In this document: positions 44,425-55,540 of the stretch, one piece after another
Layout of the letters: each line of letters opens with the position of its first letter
How positions within the stretch are numbered: position 1 is the stretch's first letter
Source of the DNA: Mycobacterium kiyosense
Lineage (GTDB): Bacteria > Actinomycetota > Actinomycetes > Mycobacteriales > Mycobacteriaceae
DNA: 64,000 nucleotides
Direction: 5' to 3'
Assembly: GCA_021654635.1 (NCBI GenBank)
Contig: AP025179.1
Coordinates: 1,798,001-1,862,000 of the forward strand
Program-made: the position numbers and the translations under genes
Notes under the pieces: generated by a model
The model's database searches: none
Told to the model about the DNA's origin: nothing
The model's input: the letters and a program-made list of their open reading frames with translations, nothing else

Positions 44425-45438
44425 GTGAGTGTTTTCGCAACCGGCACCGGGGTCGGGTCGTGGCCCGGCACCGCGCCGCGACCCGCCGCCGAGGTGGTCG
44501 TCGGTGAGTTGGCCGACGCGATGGCCCATCTGGTCGAGTTGCCGGCCAGGGGAGTGGGCGCCGACCTGCTGGGACGGGCCGGTGCGTTGCTGGTCGACGT
44601 GGCCATCGATACGGTGCCGCGCGGCTACCGGATCGCCGCGCGGCCGGGCGCGGTGACGCGCCGGGCGGTCAGCCTGCTCGACGAGGACCTGGACGCGCTG
44701 GAAGAAGCCTGGGAGACGGCGGGCTTGCGCGGTAGTGGCCGGGTGATCAAGCTGCAGGCTCCCGGGCCGATCACGCTGGCCGCGGGGCTGGAATTGAGCA
44801 ACGGCCACCGCGCGATCACCGACCCGGGCGCGCTGCGCGACCTGGCCGCCTCGCTGGCCGAGGGCGTCGCCGCCCAGCGGGCGACATTGGCGCGCCGCCT
44901 GGACACCCCGGTGGTGGTGCAGTTCGACGAGCCCACGCTGCCGGCCGCGTTGGGTGGTGGGCTGACCGGCGTGACGGCGCTGAGCCCGGTGCGCCCGCTG
45001 GACCAGGCGGTGGCAGCCGCAGTGCTGCAAACCTGTATCGAGACGGTGGACGCGCCCGTGCTGCTGCATTGCTGCGCCCCCGAAATTCCGTGGAATCTGT
45101 TGCAGCGCAGCGATATCAGCGCGATTTCGGTGGACGCCGCGACGCTGCGGGCCGACGACCTGGAACGTATCGCCGAATTCGTGGAATCGGACCGCGCCGT
45201 GGTATTGGGCGTGGTTCCCGCCGCCGCACCCGAGCGCCGGTTGTCGGCCGAGGAGGTAGCACTTTCGGTGGTCGCGGTGACCGACCGGCTCGGCTTCGCG
45301 CGCACCGCCCTGCGCGGGCGCGTGGGCGTCAGTCCGGCGTGCGGGCTGGCGGGGGCGACGCCGCAATGGGCCCGCACCGCGATCGGGTTGGCCCGTAAGG
45401 CCGCTGAAGCGTTCGCTTCGGATCCCGACGCCATCTGA
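44425..45438 (+). CDS. MetE/UROD-fold methionine synthase-like protein (Rv3015c-like)
   Basis: A 337-residue protein with the TIM-barrel fold of the C-terminal half of cobalamin-independent methionine synthase. Signs are ATGTGVGSWPGTAPRPAAEV, VVVQFDEPTLPAALGGG and VLLHCCAPEIPWNLL, with a His-Cys pair, and VGVSPACGLAGATPQWA with a second Cys at the barrel end. These residues could bind zinc, so a thiol methyltransferase activity is possible. It lacks the N-terminal half of MetE. A TACGGT hexamer lies six bases before the GTG, suggesting leaderless initiation. Confidence 0.83.
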   Translation: MSVFATGTGVGSWPGTAPRPAAEVVVGELADAMAHLVELPARGVGADLLGRAGALLVDVAIDTVPRGYRIAARPGAVTRRAVSLLDEDLDALEEAWETAGLRGSGRVIKLQAPGPITLAAGLELSNGHRAITDPGALRDLAASLAEGVAAQRATLARRLDTPVVVQFDEPTLPAALGGGLTGVTALSPVRPLDQAVAAAVLQTCIETVDAPVLLHCCAPEIPWNLLQRSDISAISVDAATLRADDLERIAEFVESDRAVVLGVVPAAAPERRLSAEEVALSVVAVTDRLGFARTALRGRVGVSPACGLAGATPQWARTAIGLARKAAEAFASDPDAI

Positions 45439-45458
45439 ATGCGGCGCGGTTCGGCGTT

Positions 45459-45887
45459 TCAGTCGAATGGAAGGCGCCAGCGAAGGCCCGGAAAGCGGGC
45501 GAAACCGCGGTCGGTGGTAACCCAGGTTGCGCCGTTCTCGATCGCCAACGCGGCGTGGTAGGCATCGGCGATCGTGTTGCCTCTCGCCCCGGTCGCGGCG
45601 CAGAGGGCATCGAAGATGTCCCAATGCCGCGGCCCCGGTCGCAGCACCACGGCGGACGGCGCGGACCGCAGCCGTCCGCACGCCTCAAGCGCCTGTCCGG
45701 TGGAACTGGGCTGCCGAAATATTCGATGGTTGGTGATCAACCGCATGACTCCCGACAGCACCAGCTCGCTGATCCCCACCGGTTCGTCGCCGTTCAACAG
45801 ATCTTCCAGCGACCCGCGGTAGCGAGAGTGCTCGATGCTGTCTTCGCGGATCGCGTAGAGGCAGACGTTGACGTCAAGGAGCAGCAT
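45459..45887 (-). CDS. vapC: VapC-type PIN-domain ribonuclease toxin
   Basis: A 142-residue PIN-domain protein. The acidic catalytic residues are in LLLDVNVCLYA (D5), a Glu in ISELVLSGVMRL, ADAYHAALA (Asp) and TTDRGFARFPGL (Asp), the four-acid pattern of VapC nucleases. It cleaves RNA, often tRNA or rRNA, when freed from its antitoxin. The ATG at 45887 lies inside the vapB gene, overlapping it by 14 bases, a standard toxin-antitoxin arrangement. Confidence 0.9.
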   Translation of the reverse strand: MLLLDVNVCLYAIREDSIEHSRYRGSLEDLLNGDEPVGISELVLSGVMRLITNHRIFRQPSSTGQALEACGRLRSAPSAVVLRPGPRHWDIFDALCAATGARGNTIADAYHAALAIENGATWVTTDRGFARFPGLRWRLPFD

Positions 45888-46122
45888 TGTCACCGAGGAT
45901 GTCGGCGAGGGCGTCCTTGTCCTCGAGGCTGACGCCGGGACGCAAGCCGCCGGTTCCATGGGTCGCCAGCTGAAATGCTGCGCGCTGCGATGTGTCCGTG
46001 TCACGGCGCAGCATCGCGCGCAACGCATCCTCCACCACGGCGCTCAGGGATCGCGACGTTCGGGCGGCCAACACCTTTGCCTCGGCCAGCAGGCTGTCGT
46101 CGATATTGACCGTCGTCCGCAT
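45874..46122 (-). CDS. vapB: VapB-type antitoxin, ribbon-helix-helix
   Basis: An 82-residue antitoxin. Its N-terminal ribbon-helix-helix reads MRTTVNIDDSLLAEAKVLAA then RSLSAVVEDALRAML, the DNA-binding part. The C-terminal residues (about 50-82) would wrap the toxin. The start is taken at 46122, where the family usually begins, not at the ATG six codons upstream. Two palindromes overlap or flank the start, typical of autoregulation. M. tuberculosis has no vapBC between Rv3015c and ligA, so this is an inserted module. Confidence 0.88.
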   Translation of the reverse strand: MRTTVNIDDSLLAEAKVLAARTSRSLSAVVEDALRAMLRRDTDTSQRAAFQLATHGTGGLRPGVSLEDKDALADILGDNAAP

Positions 46123-46160
46123 GGTGCACCATAACATCATGGGTCTGCATCATGATGCAG
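46121..46160. promoter_or_regulatory. Paired palindromes, likely VapBC operator
   Basis: A perfect 12-bp palindrome ATGGTGCACCAT (46121-46132) and a perfect 16-bp palindrome CTGCATCATGATGCAG (46145-46160) are 12 bases apart and share the half-site TGCAYCAT. They lie at and just upstream of the vapB start, where VapB-VapC complexes usually bind to repress their own promoter. Confidence 0.7.
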
Positions 46161-46227
46161 CCCTGTTACTGAGCCGCGGCAATCGCGCGGCTTCGTCGAA
46201 GACGGGGCTGTCGGCCACTTCGGATAG

Positions 46228-48325
<2,098 letters not shown>

Positions 48326-48406
48326 TCGCGAGCGCAGCGGAGTCAGCTCGGCCGCCGGGGCATTCGCCGGTGTGACGAACCGGCAAGAAGCCCTATGGTG
48401 GGCGCT

Positions 48407-49003
48407 ATGACTCAGACCGTCGGCCCGCCCATGGCTGCGTCGCCGTGGTCGCCGCGCGAGGCGCAGCTGCTGGCGGTAACGATGGAACTGTTGCAGGAGC
48501 ACGGCTACGACGGGTTGACGGTCGACGCCGTCGCCAGCGCCGCCCGCGCGAGCAAGGCCACGGTGTATCGACGCTGGCCGTCCAAAGCGGAGTTGGTGCT
48601 GGCCGCGTTCACCGAAGGAATTCGTCAAGTCGCCGTGCCGCCCAACACCGGTTCGCTGCGCAGCGATCTGATCAAGATCGGCGAGAGCTGCTGTGAGCAC
48701 GCCTGCACCCAGGCCGGTGCGATGCGCGCGGTGCTGGCCGAAGTGTCCCGGCAGCCCGCGCTCAACGACGCCATGCAGCACCAATTCATCGATCAGCGGG
48801 AAGCTTTGATGAAGCACGTGCTGCGCGAGGCCGTCGAGCGGGGCGAGATCGCGGAGTCGGCAATCACCGCCGAACTCTGGGACCTGCTGCCCGGATATCT
48901 GATCTTCCGGTCCGTCGTCGAAGGCCGACCGCCCACCCGGCGAACCGTGCAGGCGCTGGTCGACGGTTTCATCCTGCCCGGCCTCACCCGATCCGCGGGG
49001 TAG
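48407..49003 (+). CDS. TetR-family regulator upstream of mmpS-mmpL
   Basis: A 198-residue TetR repressor. The HTH is VDAVASAARASKATVYRRWP (about 40-59) followed by SKAELVLAAF. The C-terminal domain includes GIRQVAVPPNTGSLRSDL, common to mycobacterial TetR with the TetR_C_11-type ligand domain. TATGGT at 48394-48399 lies seven bases before the ATG. It is read in the same direction as mmpS-mmpL. The GTACTG-CC-CAGTAC repeat between it and mmpS is a good candidate operator. Confidence 0.85.
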   Translation: MTQTVGPPMAASPWSPREAQLLAVTMELLQEHGYDGLTVDAVASAARASKATVYRRWPSKAELVLAAFTEGIRQVAVPPNTGSLRSDLIKIGESCCEHACTQAGAMRAVLAEVSRQPALNDAMQHQFIDQREALMKHVLREAVERGEIAESAITAELWDLLPGYLIFRSVVEGRPPTRRTVQALVDGFILPGLTRSAG

Positions 49004-49045
49004 CGTGCCGGGCTCGTCGCAAAAGAGTACGTCGGCGTCTATTGT

Positions 49046-49062
49046 GCAGTACTGCCCAGTAC
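49046..49062. promoter_or_regulatory. Inverted repeat upstream of mmpS-mmpL
   Basis: GTACTG-CC-CAGTAC (49049-49062) is a perfect 6-2-6 inverted repeat; an overlapping 10-bp palindrome GCAGTACTGC spans 49046-49055. It lies 80 bases before the mmpS GTG and 43 bases after the TetR gene. It is the most likely binding site of that TetR. Confidence 0.6.
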
Positions 49063-49141
49063 CGTAGGGTCTTAGCCAACGACCATCACGCGGCGGCGTC
49101 CCGGGCGGGTGGTTTCGCCCGATTCGTCGAAAGGTCAACGG

Positions 49142-49588
49142 GTGAAAGGCTTTTCACCATCAGGAGTCGTCAGGCGGGGGTGGATGGTAATCGTCGCCGT
49201 GATCGTTGCGGGCACCGCCGGGTTCGCCATCTACCGGTTGCACGGGATCTTCGGCGCGCACCACAACAAGGCAGCCGAGAACGGCATCTCCAGCCAGATC
49301 GTCCCGTTCAACCCCAAGACCGTCGTGCTCGAGGTGTTCGGTGCGCCCGGTGCGGTGGCCACCATCGGCTACCTCGACGTCAACGCCCAGCCGCAACAGG
49401 TCGCCAATGCGCCGCTGCCCTGGTCGTTCACCATCACCACCACCGAACCCGCGGTGCTGGGAAACGTTGTGGCACAGGGTAACGGCGCCTACCTGGGTTG
49501 CCGCATCACGGTGGACGGCAAGGTCAAGGACGAACGCACCGTACACACCCACGACGCCTACACTTTCTGCCTGGACAAATCCGGATGA
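49142..49588 (+). CDS. MmpS-family membrane protein
   Basis: A 148-residue MmpS protein: a single N-terminal transmembrane helix (about 14-33, RGWMVIVAVIVAGTAGFAIY), then an exported domain with KTVVLEVFGAPGAVATIGYL and a Cys pair (LGCRITVDGK and YTFCLDKSG) that may form a disulfide. MmpS proteins act as accessory subunits of MmpL exporters. It starts with GTG at 49142 and its stop overlaps the mmpL start (ATGA at 49585-49588). Confidence 0.9.
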   Translation: MKGFSPSGVVRRGWMVIVAVIVAGTAGFAIYRLHGIFGAHHNKAAENGISSQIVPFNPKTVVLEVFGAPGAVATIGYLDVNAQPQQVANAPLPWSFTITTTEPAVLGNVVAQGNGAYLGCRITVDGKVKDERTVHTHDAYTFCLDKSG

Positions 49589-52518
49589 GTGAGCAGATGA
49601 GTGAGCAGCAGCCCGGTTCGGGCGATCAGAAGCCGCCCCGCCTACCGCACACCATCCGCCGCCTGTCGGTGCCGATCCTGCTGCTGTGGATCGCGCTCGC
49701 CGCGGTCACCAACGCGGCGTTCCCGCAACTCGAAGAGGTCGGTAAGACCCACAACGTGGCGCTGAGCTCACCGGACATGGCGTCGTTTCAGGCCACCAGA
49801 CGGATCGGCCAGGCGTTCAAGGAATTCGACACCGACAGCACCGCCATGGTCGTGCTGGAAGGCGACAAACCCCTGGGCGCCGAAGCCCACCACTACTACG
49901 ACACGTTGATCCGCAAGATCGAACAGGACCGCAGGCACGTCCAACACGTCCAGGACTTCTGGGGCGACACCCTGACCGCGGCCGGATCGCAGAGCAGCGA
50001 CGGCAAGGCCGCGTACGTGCAACTGAATCTGGCCGGCAACCAGGGCTCCGCGCTGGCCAACGAATCCGTCGGCGCAGTGCGCGACATCATCGAACACAAC
50101 CCGCCGCCGGCCGGCATCAAGGCCTACGTCACCGGCGCGGCGCCGATCATCTCCGACCAATTCGACGTGGGCAGCAAGGGAACCGCCAAAGTCACCTCGA
50201 TCACCGTCGGCGTGATCGCGCTGATGCTGCTGTTCGTCTACCGATCGTTTTTGACCATGCTGCTGGTGCTCGTCACGGTGCTGATCGAAATGGCCGCCGC
50301 CCGCGGCATCGTCGCAGTTCTCGGCAACGCCGGAATCATCGGGCTCTCGACCTACGCGACCAACCTGCTGACCCTGCTCGTGATCGCCGCGGGTACGGAC
50401 TACGCAATCTTCGTCGTTGGCCGCTACCAGGAAGCCCGGACGGCCGGGGAAGACCGAGAAGCCGCCTACTACACCATGTTTCGGGGCACTGCGCATATCG
50501 TGCTGGGGTCCGGGCTGACCGTGGCCGGCGCGGTTTTCTGCCTGAGCTTCACCCGGCTTCCGTACTTCCAGAGCCTCGGCATCCCCGCCGCGATCGGTAT
50601 CCTCGTCGCGCTGGCGGCCGCGCTCACCCTGTCGCCGGCGGTGCTCACGCTGGGCGCCGCCGCGGGCATGTTCGAACCGAAACGCGAGATGCGGACCCGC
50701 GGCTGGCGGCGCATCGGCACCGCAATCGTGCGCTGGCCCGGCCCCGTGCTGACCGTGGCCGGTGCGCTGGCCCTCGTCGGCCTGCTCACCCTGCCCGGCT
50801 ACCGGACCAGCTACGACACCCGGCCCTACATGCCGGCCAGCGCACCGGCCAACGTCGGCTACGCCGCCGCCGAACGGCATTTCTCGCGGGCCCGGCTGGA
50901 GCCCGAGCTGCTGATGATGGAGACCGACCGCGACATGCGCAACCCGGCCGACATGCTGGTGCTGGACCGGGTGGCCAGGGCGGTGTTCCACCTGCCCGGT
51001 ATCGCCCAGGTCCAGACCATCACCCGGCCGTTGGGCACCCCGCTCACCCACACCTCGCTGGCGTTTCAGATCAGCGCACAGAGTGCGAACCAGATCGAAA
51101 ACCTGCAGTACCAACGGGATCGGGCCGACGACATGCTGCGGCAGGCCGGTGAGCTGTCCAGGGGGATCGACATCCTGCGCCGGCAGTTCACCCTGCAGCA
51201 GGAGTTGGCGACCATCACCCACAGCGAGGCGCAGAGCTTCCGCGACACGGTTGCCACCATGAACGACCTGCGCGACAAGATCGCGAATTTCGACGACTTC
51301 TTCCGGCCGCTGCGCAGCTACTTCTATTGGGAGAAGCACTGTTTCGACATCCCGGCCTGCGCTGCGATCCGATCGGTGCTCGACGCGCTGGACGGCATCG
51401 ACCAGCTCACCTCGAAGTTCGAAGACCTCACCGCGACGCTGGGCAAACTCGATGCACTGCAACCCAAACTGGTGGCGTTGATACCCGAGCAGATCGCCAG
51501 CCAGCAGACCAACCACGACCTGACGATGACGAATTACGCCACCCTGTCCGGAATCTACGCGCAGACCGCCGCCGCCATCGAAAACGCGACAGCACTCGGC
51601 CGCGCGTTCGACGAATCCAAGAACGACGACACGTTCTACCTGCCGCCCGAAGTCTTCACCAACCCCGAGTTCAACCGCGGACTCAAGCTGTTCCTCTCAC
51701 CCGACGGCAAAGCGGTCCGCATGATCGTCACCCACGACGGCGATCCGGCTACCCCGGAAGGCATTTCACACATCGAGCCGATCAGGAGAGCCGCCCACGA
51801 AGCGGTCAAAGGCACCCCGCTGGCCGACGCCCGGTTCTACCTGGGCGGCACCGCGTCCACCTACGCCGACGTGCAGGACGCCGCCAAATACGACCTGATG
51901 ATCGCCGGAATCGCCGCCCTGAGCCTGATCCTGCTGATCATGATGCTGCTGACCCGTAGCCTGGTCGCGGCGCTGGTGATCGTCGGCACGGTGGGACTGT
52001 CACTGGGCGCGTCGTTCGGGTTGTCGGTGCTGGTGTGGCAGTACATGTTCGGCATCAAGCTGTACTGGGTGGTGCTCGCTCTGGCCATCATCCTGCTGCT
52101 GGCGGTGGGGTCGGACTACAACCTGCTGCTGATATCGCGGTTCCGGGAGGAGATCGGCGCCGGCCTGAAGACGGGGATCATCCGCGCGATGGCCGGCACC
52201 GGCTCGGTCGTCACGTCCGCCGGCCTGGTCTTCGCGATCACCATGTGCGCGTTTCTGTTCAGCGGGTTTCAGGTGCTCGGTCAGATCGGCACCACGATCG
52301 GGCTCGGGCTGCTGTTCGACACACTGATCGTGCGAGCGTTCATGACACCGTCGATCGCGACGTTGCTGGGGCGTTGGTTCTGGTGGCCGCAACGGGTGCG
52401 CCCGCGACCGGCGAGCTCCATGCTGCGACCCTACGGGCCGCGTCCGGCGGTGCGGCAGCTGCTGCTCTGGGAAGACGACGACCCGCTGATCACACCCCAA
52501 TCACGTTCGCACGCTTAG
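49585..52518 (+). CDS. MmpL-family RND transporter
   Basis: A 977-residue MmpL of usual size. TM1 lies near residue 33-53 and the first large porter loop follows. The first TM cluster (about 210-400) includes LVIAAGTDYAIFVVGRYQEA with the proton-relay Asp-Tyr. The second loop is long and helical (about 490-730, with coiled-coil-like TMNDLRDKIANFDDFFRP), and the second TM cluster has LLAVGSDYNLLLISRFREEI. Such transporters export lipids, siderophores or drugs with their MmpS partner. The substrate cannot be read from sequence. Its end overlaps the convergent GGDEF-EAL gene by 4 bases. Confidence 0.92.
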   Translation: MSEQMSEQQPGSGDQKPPRLPHTIRRLSVPILLLWIALAAVTNAAFPQLEEVGKTHNVALSSPDMASFQATRRIGQAFKEFDTDSTAMVVLEGDKPLGAEAHHYYDTLIRKIEQDRRHVQHVQDFWGDTLTAAGSQSSDGKAAYVQLNLAGNQGSALANESVGAVRDIIEHNPPPAGIKAYVTGAAPIISDQFDVGSKGTAKVTSITVGVIALMLLFVYRSFLTMLLVLVTVLIEMAAARGIVAVLGNAGIIGLSTYATNLLTLLVIAAGTDYAIFVVGRYQEARTAGEDREAAYYTMFRGTAHIVLGSGLTVAGAVFCLSFTRLPYFQSLGIPAAIGILVALAAALTLSPAVLTLGAAAGMFEPKREMRTRGWRRIGTAIVRWPGPVLTVAGALALVGLLTLPGYRTSYDTRPYMPASAPANVGYAAAERHFSRARLEPELLMMETDRDMRNPADMLVLDRVARAVFHLPGIAQVQTITRPLGTPLTHTSLAFQISAQSANQIENLQYQRDRADDMLRQAGELSRGIDILRRQFTLQQELATITHSEAQSFRDTVATMNDLRDKIANFDDFFRPLRSYFYWEKHCFDIPACAAIRSVLDALDGIDQLTSKFEDLTATLGKLDALQPKLVALIPEQIASQQTNHDLTMTNYATLSGIYAQTAAAIENATALGRAFDESKNDDTFYLPPEVFTNPEFNRGLKLFLSPDGKAVRMIVTHDGDPATPEGISHIEPIRRAAHEAVKGTPLADARFYLGGTASTYADVQDAAKYDLMIAGIAALSLILLIMMLLTRSLVAALVIVGTVGLSLGASFGLSVLVWQYMFGIKLYWVVLALAIILLLAVGSDYNLLLISRFREEIGAGLKTGIIRAMAGTGSVVTSAGLVFAITMCAFLFSGFQVLGQIGTTIGLGLLFDTLIVRAFMTPSIATLLGRWFWWPQRVRPRPASSMLRPYGPRPAVRQLLLWEDDDPLITPQSRSHA

Positions 52519-54356
52519 ATTTTGGTGCTGACCGAGCCGACGGTGAGCAGCCGCTGGGTAGCCGCCGCGGTGAGGGGGCGGGAGAACAGGAATCCCTGCG
52601 CCCGGAAGCATCCTTCGTCCAGCAGGGCTCGGGCCGCGCCCCGGGTTTCGACGCCTTCGGCGACCACGTTGAGATTCAGCGCTTCGGCCAACCCCACCAC
52701 CGCCCGCACGATCGCCACGTCGTCACCGCTGGTCTGAAGGTCCCGGACGAAACCGCGATCGATCTTCAAGGTGTTCACCGGCAGCGTCCGCAACAGGCCC
52801 ATCCCGCTGAAGCCGGTGCCGAAATCGTCGATGGCTATGTCGATTCCCATCTCGGTGAGCCCGTTCAGCACGGTCCTGGTGCTGACCAGGTCCCGGATCA
52901 GCATGCTCTCGGTGATCTCCAAGCCGATGGCCTTGGCGTCGAGACCGAACGCGTCCATCGCGCGGCTCACCGCGCCGAGCAGGTCGTGCGCGACCAACTG
53001 CGCGGGGGAGACATTGACGCGCAGCATGGTGCCGGCTCCCACCCCATGTGCCCGCCAGCGCGCCAGGTCCGCGCACGCCGCGTTGAGCACCCACTCGCCG
53101 AGTTGGCCGGCCAGATTCAGGGATTCGGCGACGGGTATGAACTTGTCCGGCAGCAGCAGCCCGCGACTCGGGTGCGGCCAGCGCACCAGCGCTTCGACGG
53201 CCAGCACGTTTCCGGTCACCATGTCGATCTCGGGCAGGTAGACCACGGTGAGGGCGCCGGTCTCGATCGCGTGCTGCAGATGCAACTCCAGTTCGGCGCG
53301 GAACTCACGGCGGCTGAGCATCTCGCCGGAGAAGACGCCGATCCGATCCGTCCCGGCCTCCTTGGCCGACAGCAATGCCTCGTCGGCGTGGCGCAGCACG
53401 TCGAGACAGGAGTCCACCCCCGGTACACCGGTGGCGACGCCGACGCTCACCGTGCGGTGGAGGACCTCACCGTCGATGTGCACATTGTCGGTGAGCCGTG
53501 CACTGAGGCTCTCCGCAAGAGCACGCGCCGCGGTGGCGTCCATCGCCGCCGCGGGTACCACCACGAACTCGTCGCCGCCGGTCCGCGCGATCAGGCCCCG
53601 ACCGCCCAGCGCCGCCCGGGCGCCCGCCGCGAAATCCCGGATGAACTGGTCCCCGACGGCGTGGCCGAGGTAGTCGTTGATGGCCTTGAGCCGGTCGACG
53701 TTGAAGAACAGCACCGGCACCGGGCCCGGCTGTCCGGCGGCGAGGCGGGCGTCGAGATGTGCCAACAGGGTGCGCCGGTTGGGCAGCGCGGTCAGGTCAT
53801 CGTGCGCGGCCTGGTAAGTCAGCCGGTTCTCGACGGTCATCCGCGCCTGGACCTGGGCGAACATGGTGGCGACGACCTGCAGCGCGTTGATCTCGTCGTC
53901 GGCCCACGCCCGGTCGCCGAACTTCACGAAACCGAGCAACCCGGTGGTGACGTCACCGGCGAGCAACGGCGTCGCAGCCATCGAGATTTCCGGCACGCCA
54001 CCGGCCGCCCCGATGGTCTGCCGGTACTGCTCGGGTAGGGAGTCCGGACGCAGGATCACCGCAGCCCTTGCGTTTTCGGTCAGAGCAAACACGGGATCGG
54101 CGTCGGCGAAGTAAATCGTGTGCAACGGGTCGGGGTCGGGCACGTCCTGCCGGGGCGGCCATTCGGCCACCAACACCGTGGCGCCGATGTCGTGGTCGTT
54201 GTGTCGCAGGAAGCTGACGTCGACGTCGAGGAAATCCACCAGATCGGCAAGGACTTGGGTGCTGATCGCGGCCACGTTGGCGGTGGTGGCGCCCAGGAGT
54301 CTGGTGGCCACCAAGGTGACGATGGCGTTCAGATTCAGGGGAGTGGAGCTGTCCAT
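52515..54356 (-). CDS. GAF-GGDEF-EAL cyclic-di-GMP signalling protein
   Basis: A 613-residue protein. Residues 20-175 form a GAF-like sensory domain. The GGDEF domain (about 185-345) keeps the active motif ARTGGDEFVVV. The EAL domain (about 355-605) keeps VEALVRWPHP, then EITESMLIRD and IAIDDFGTGFSGMG, and EGVETRGAA near the end, so both diguanylate cyclase and phosphodiesterase sites look intact. It resembles the only such dual protein of M. tuberculosis (Rv1354c) but sits at a different locus, between mmpL and the Rv3013-like ACT gene. No transmembrane segment is evident. Confidence 0.9.
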   Translation of the reverse strand: MDSSTPLNLNAIVTLVATRLLGATTANVAAISTQVLADLVDFLDVDVSFLRHNDHDIGATVLVAEWPPRQDVPDPDPLHTIYFADADPVFALTENARAAVILRPDSLPEQYRQTIGAAGGVPEISMAATPLLAGDVTTGLLGFVKFGDRAWADDEINALQVVATMFAQVQARMTVENRLTYQAAHDDLTALPNRRTLLAHLDARLAAGQPGPVPVLFFNVDRLKAINDYLGHAVGDQFIRDFAAGARAALGGRGLIARTGGDEFVVVPAAAMDATAARALAESLSARLTDNVHIDGEVLHRTVSVGVATGVPGVDSCLDVLRHADEALLSAKEAGTDRIGVFSGEMLSRREFRAELELHLQHAIETGALTVVYLPEIDMVTGNVLAVEALVRWPHPSRGLLLPDKFIPVAESLNLAGQLGEWVLNAACADLARWRAHGVGAGTMLRVNVSPAQLVAHDLLGAVSRAMDAFGLDAKAIGLEITESMLIRDLVSTRTVLNGLTEMGIDIAIDDFGTGFSGMGLLRTLPVNTLKIDRGFVRDLQTSGDDVAIVRAVVGLAEALNLNVVAEGVETRGAARALLDEGCFRAQGFLFSRPLTAAATQRLLTVGSVSTKI

Positions 54357-54471
54357 CTAGCCGGTTCCTTGCCGATGTCCGGCGCAGCGAAAATCGGCGA
54401 CAGCAAAGTGTCCTCCCGGCCCGGACGGGACCCTAAATATAGCCGAACTGTGGAGCCCGAATGACCAGCGG

Positions 54472-55128
54472 TCAGCGCAGCATCGTGGCAACGATGCCGG
54501 CCAGGTAACCCAGCCGGGCCACCTCCGAGGGCCGAAACTCCGGACCCGGACGGCCCAGCACCACCGCGGTGTGCGGGTCACCCAGCGGCGCGGCGGCCAT
54601 GGTGGTGTCCATGGCCCGCCACGACGGCGGCACCCAGTCACCGCCGCCGTCGAGGGCCGCCGCGCGTTCCAGCGGCAGCCACGGCGCCGACACGGCGCGG
54701 CTTTCCGGCGCCCCGGCACTTCCGGCCAACCGCTCCAGCTCGTCGCCGGAGCTGCGCACCACCGTGCACCAGCTGACCCGCAGGATCTTGGGCGCCTGGT
54801 CGGCCAGCACCTGCAGTTTCGACGCGCGATCGCCGGCAGCGGCCACCAGATCGAGCAGCTCCAGCTCGCGGTGCGCTTCCAGCAGGCCGGTGTGCGGACG
54901 GACGCTGTCCACCCGGACCCCGGGCAGCGCCTCGGCCGCGGTGATCAGCGTGTCCGGCATGGCGCCGGGAGGCAACTCGATCACCAGGTCGTCGATCGCA
55001 TACCCCGCGGCGCGCTCCACCACGTCCAGCGACAGGATGTCGGCGCCCACCGAGCCCAGCGCCACAGCGAGCGACCCCAGGCTGCCTGGCCGGTCGATCA
55101 GCTCGATGCGCAACAGGTATGAGGGCAC
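54472..55128 (-). CDS. ACT-domain protein (Rv3013-like)
   Basis: A 218-residue protein with an N-terminal ACT domain ([20 protein letters not shown] and [11 protein letters not shown], about 1-70). The C-terminal part (about 85-218) is less defined and GAF-like in feel. ACT domains bind amino acids or other small ligands. The GTG at 55128 is chosen since the ACT fold begins there and the length equals the M. tuberculosis ortholog. It is divergent from gatC, with 112 bases between. Confidence 0.83.
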   Translation of the reverse strand: MPSYLLRIELIDRPGSLGSLAVALGSVGADILSLDVVERAAGYAIDDLVIELPPGAMPDTLITAAEALPGVRVDSVRPHTGLLEAHRELELLDLVAAAGDRASKLQVLADQAPKILRVSWCTVVRSSGDELERLAGSAGAPESRAVSAPWLPLERAAALDGGGDWVPPSWRAMDTTMAAAPLGDPHTAVVLGRPGPEFRPSEVARLGYLAGIVATMLR

Positions 55129-55240
55129 GGCCAACACTTTTACACAGCGACGCGCGCGTGGCATATCGGCCGGACGCACCGGACGGTCGGGCGGTCCCAG
55201 CGTCAGCCGTCCCCCTCGGTCCCGACTAGGCTTTTCGCTC

Positions 55241-55540
55241 GTGTCCCAGATCTCCCGCGACGAGGTGGCCCACCTGGCCCGGCTGGCCCGGCTGGCGTTG
55301 ACCGACAACGAGCTGGACAGCTTCGCCGGCCAACTCGACGCCATCATCAACCACGTCAGCCAGATCCAGGCCGTCGACGTCACCGGCGTCGAGGCCACCG
55401 ACAACCCGCTCAAGGACGTCAACGTCACCCGGCCGGACCAGCCCCAGCCGTCCTTGACCCAGCCCGAGGCGCTTGCCGCCGCACCCGAAGCCGTCGACGG
55501 ACGCTTCGCCGTCCCGCAGATCCTCGGGGAGAGCCAGTGA
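55241..55540 (+). CDS. gatC: Asp/Glu-tRNA(Asn/Gln) amidotransferase subunit C
   Basis: A 99-residue GatC. It reads [20 protein letters not shown] and later [17 protein letters not shown], matching the family. It stabilises the GatA-GatB complex that amidates Glu-tRNA(Gln) and Asp-tRNA(Asn). A TAGGCT hexamer (55227-55232) lies eight bases before the GTG start, with no Shine-Dalgarno, pointing to a leaderless transcript. Its stop overlaps the gatA start (GTGA). Confidence 0.93.
   Translation: MSQISRDEVAHLARLARLALTDNELDSFAGQLDAIINHVSQIQAVDVTGVEATDNPLKDVNVTRPDQPQPSLTQPEALAAAPEAVDGRFAVPQILGESQ

Noticed and set aside
49768..51516. A 582-codon minus-strand frame inside mmpL
   Set aside because: It is antisense to conserved MmpL sequence, and its composition is typical of a shadow frame.
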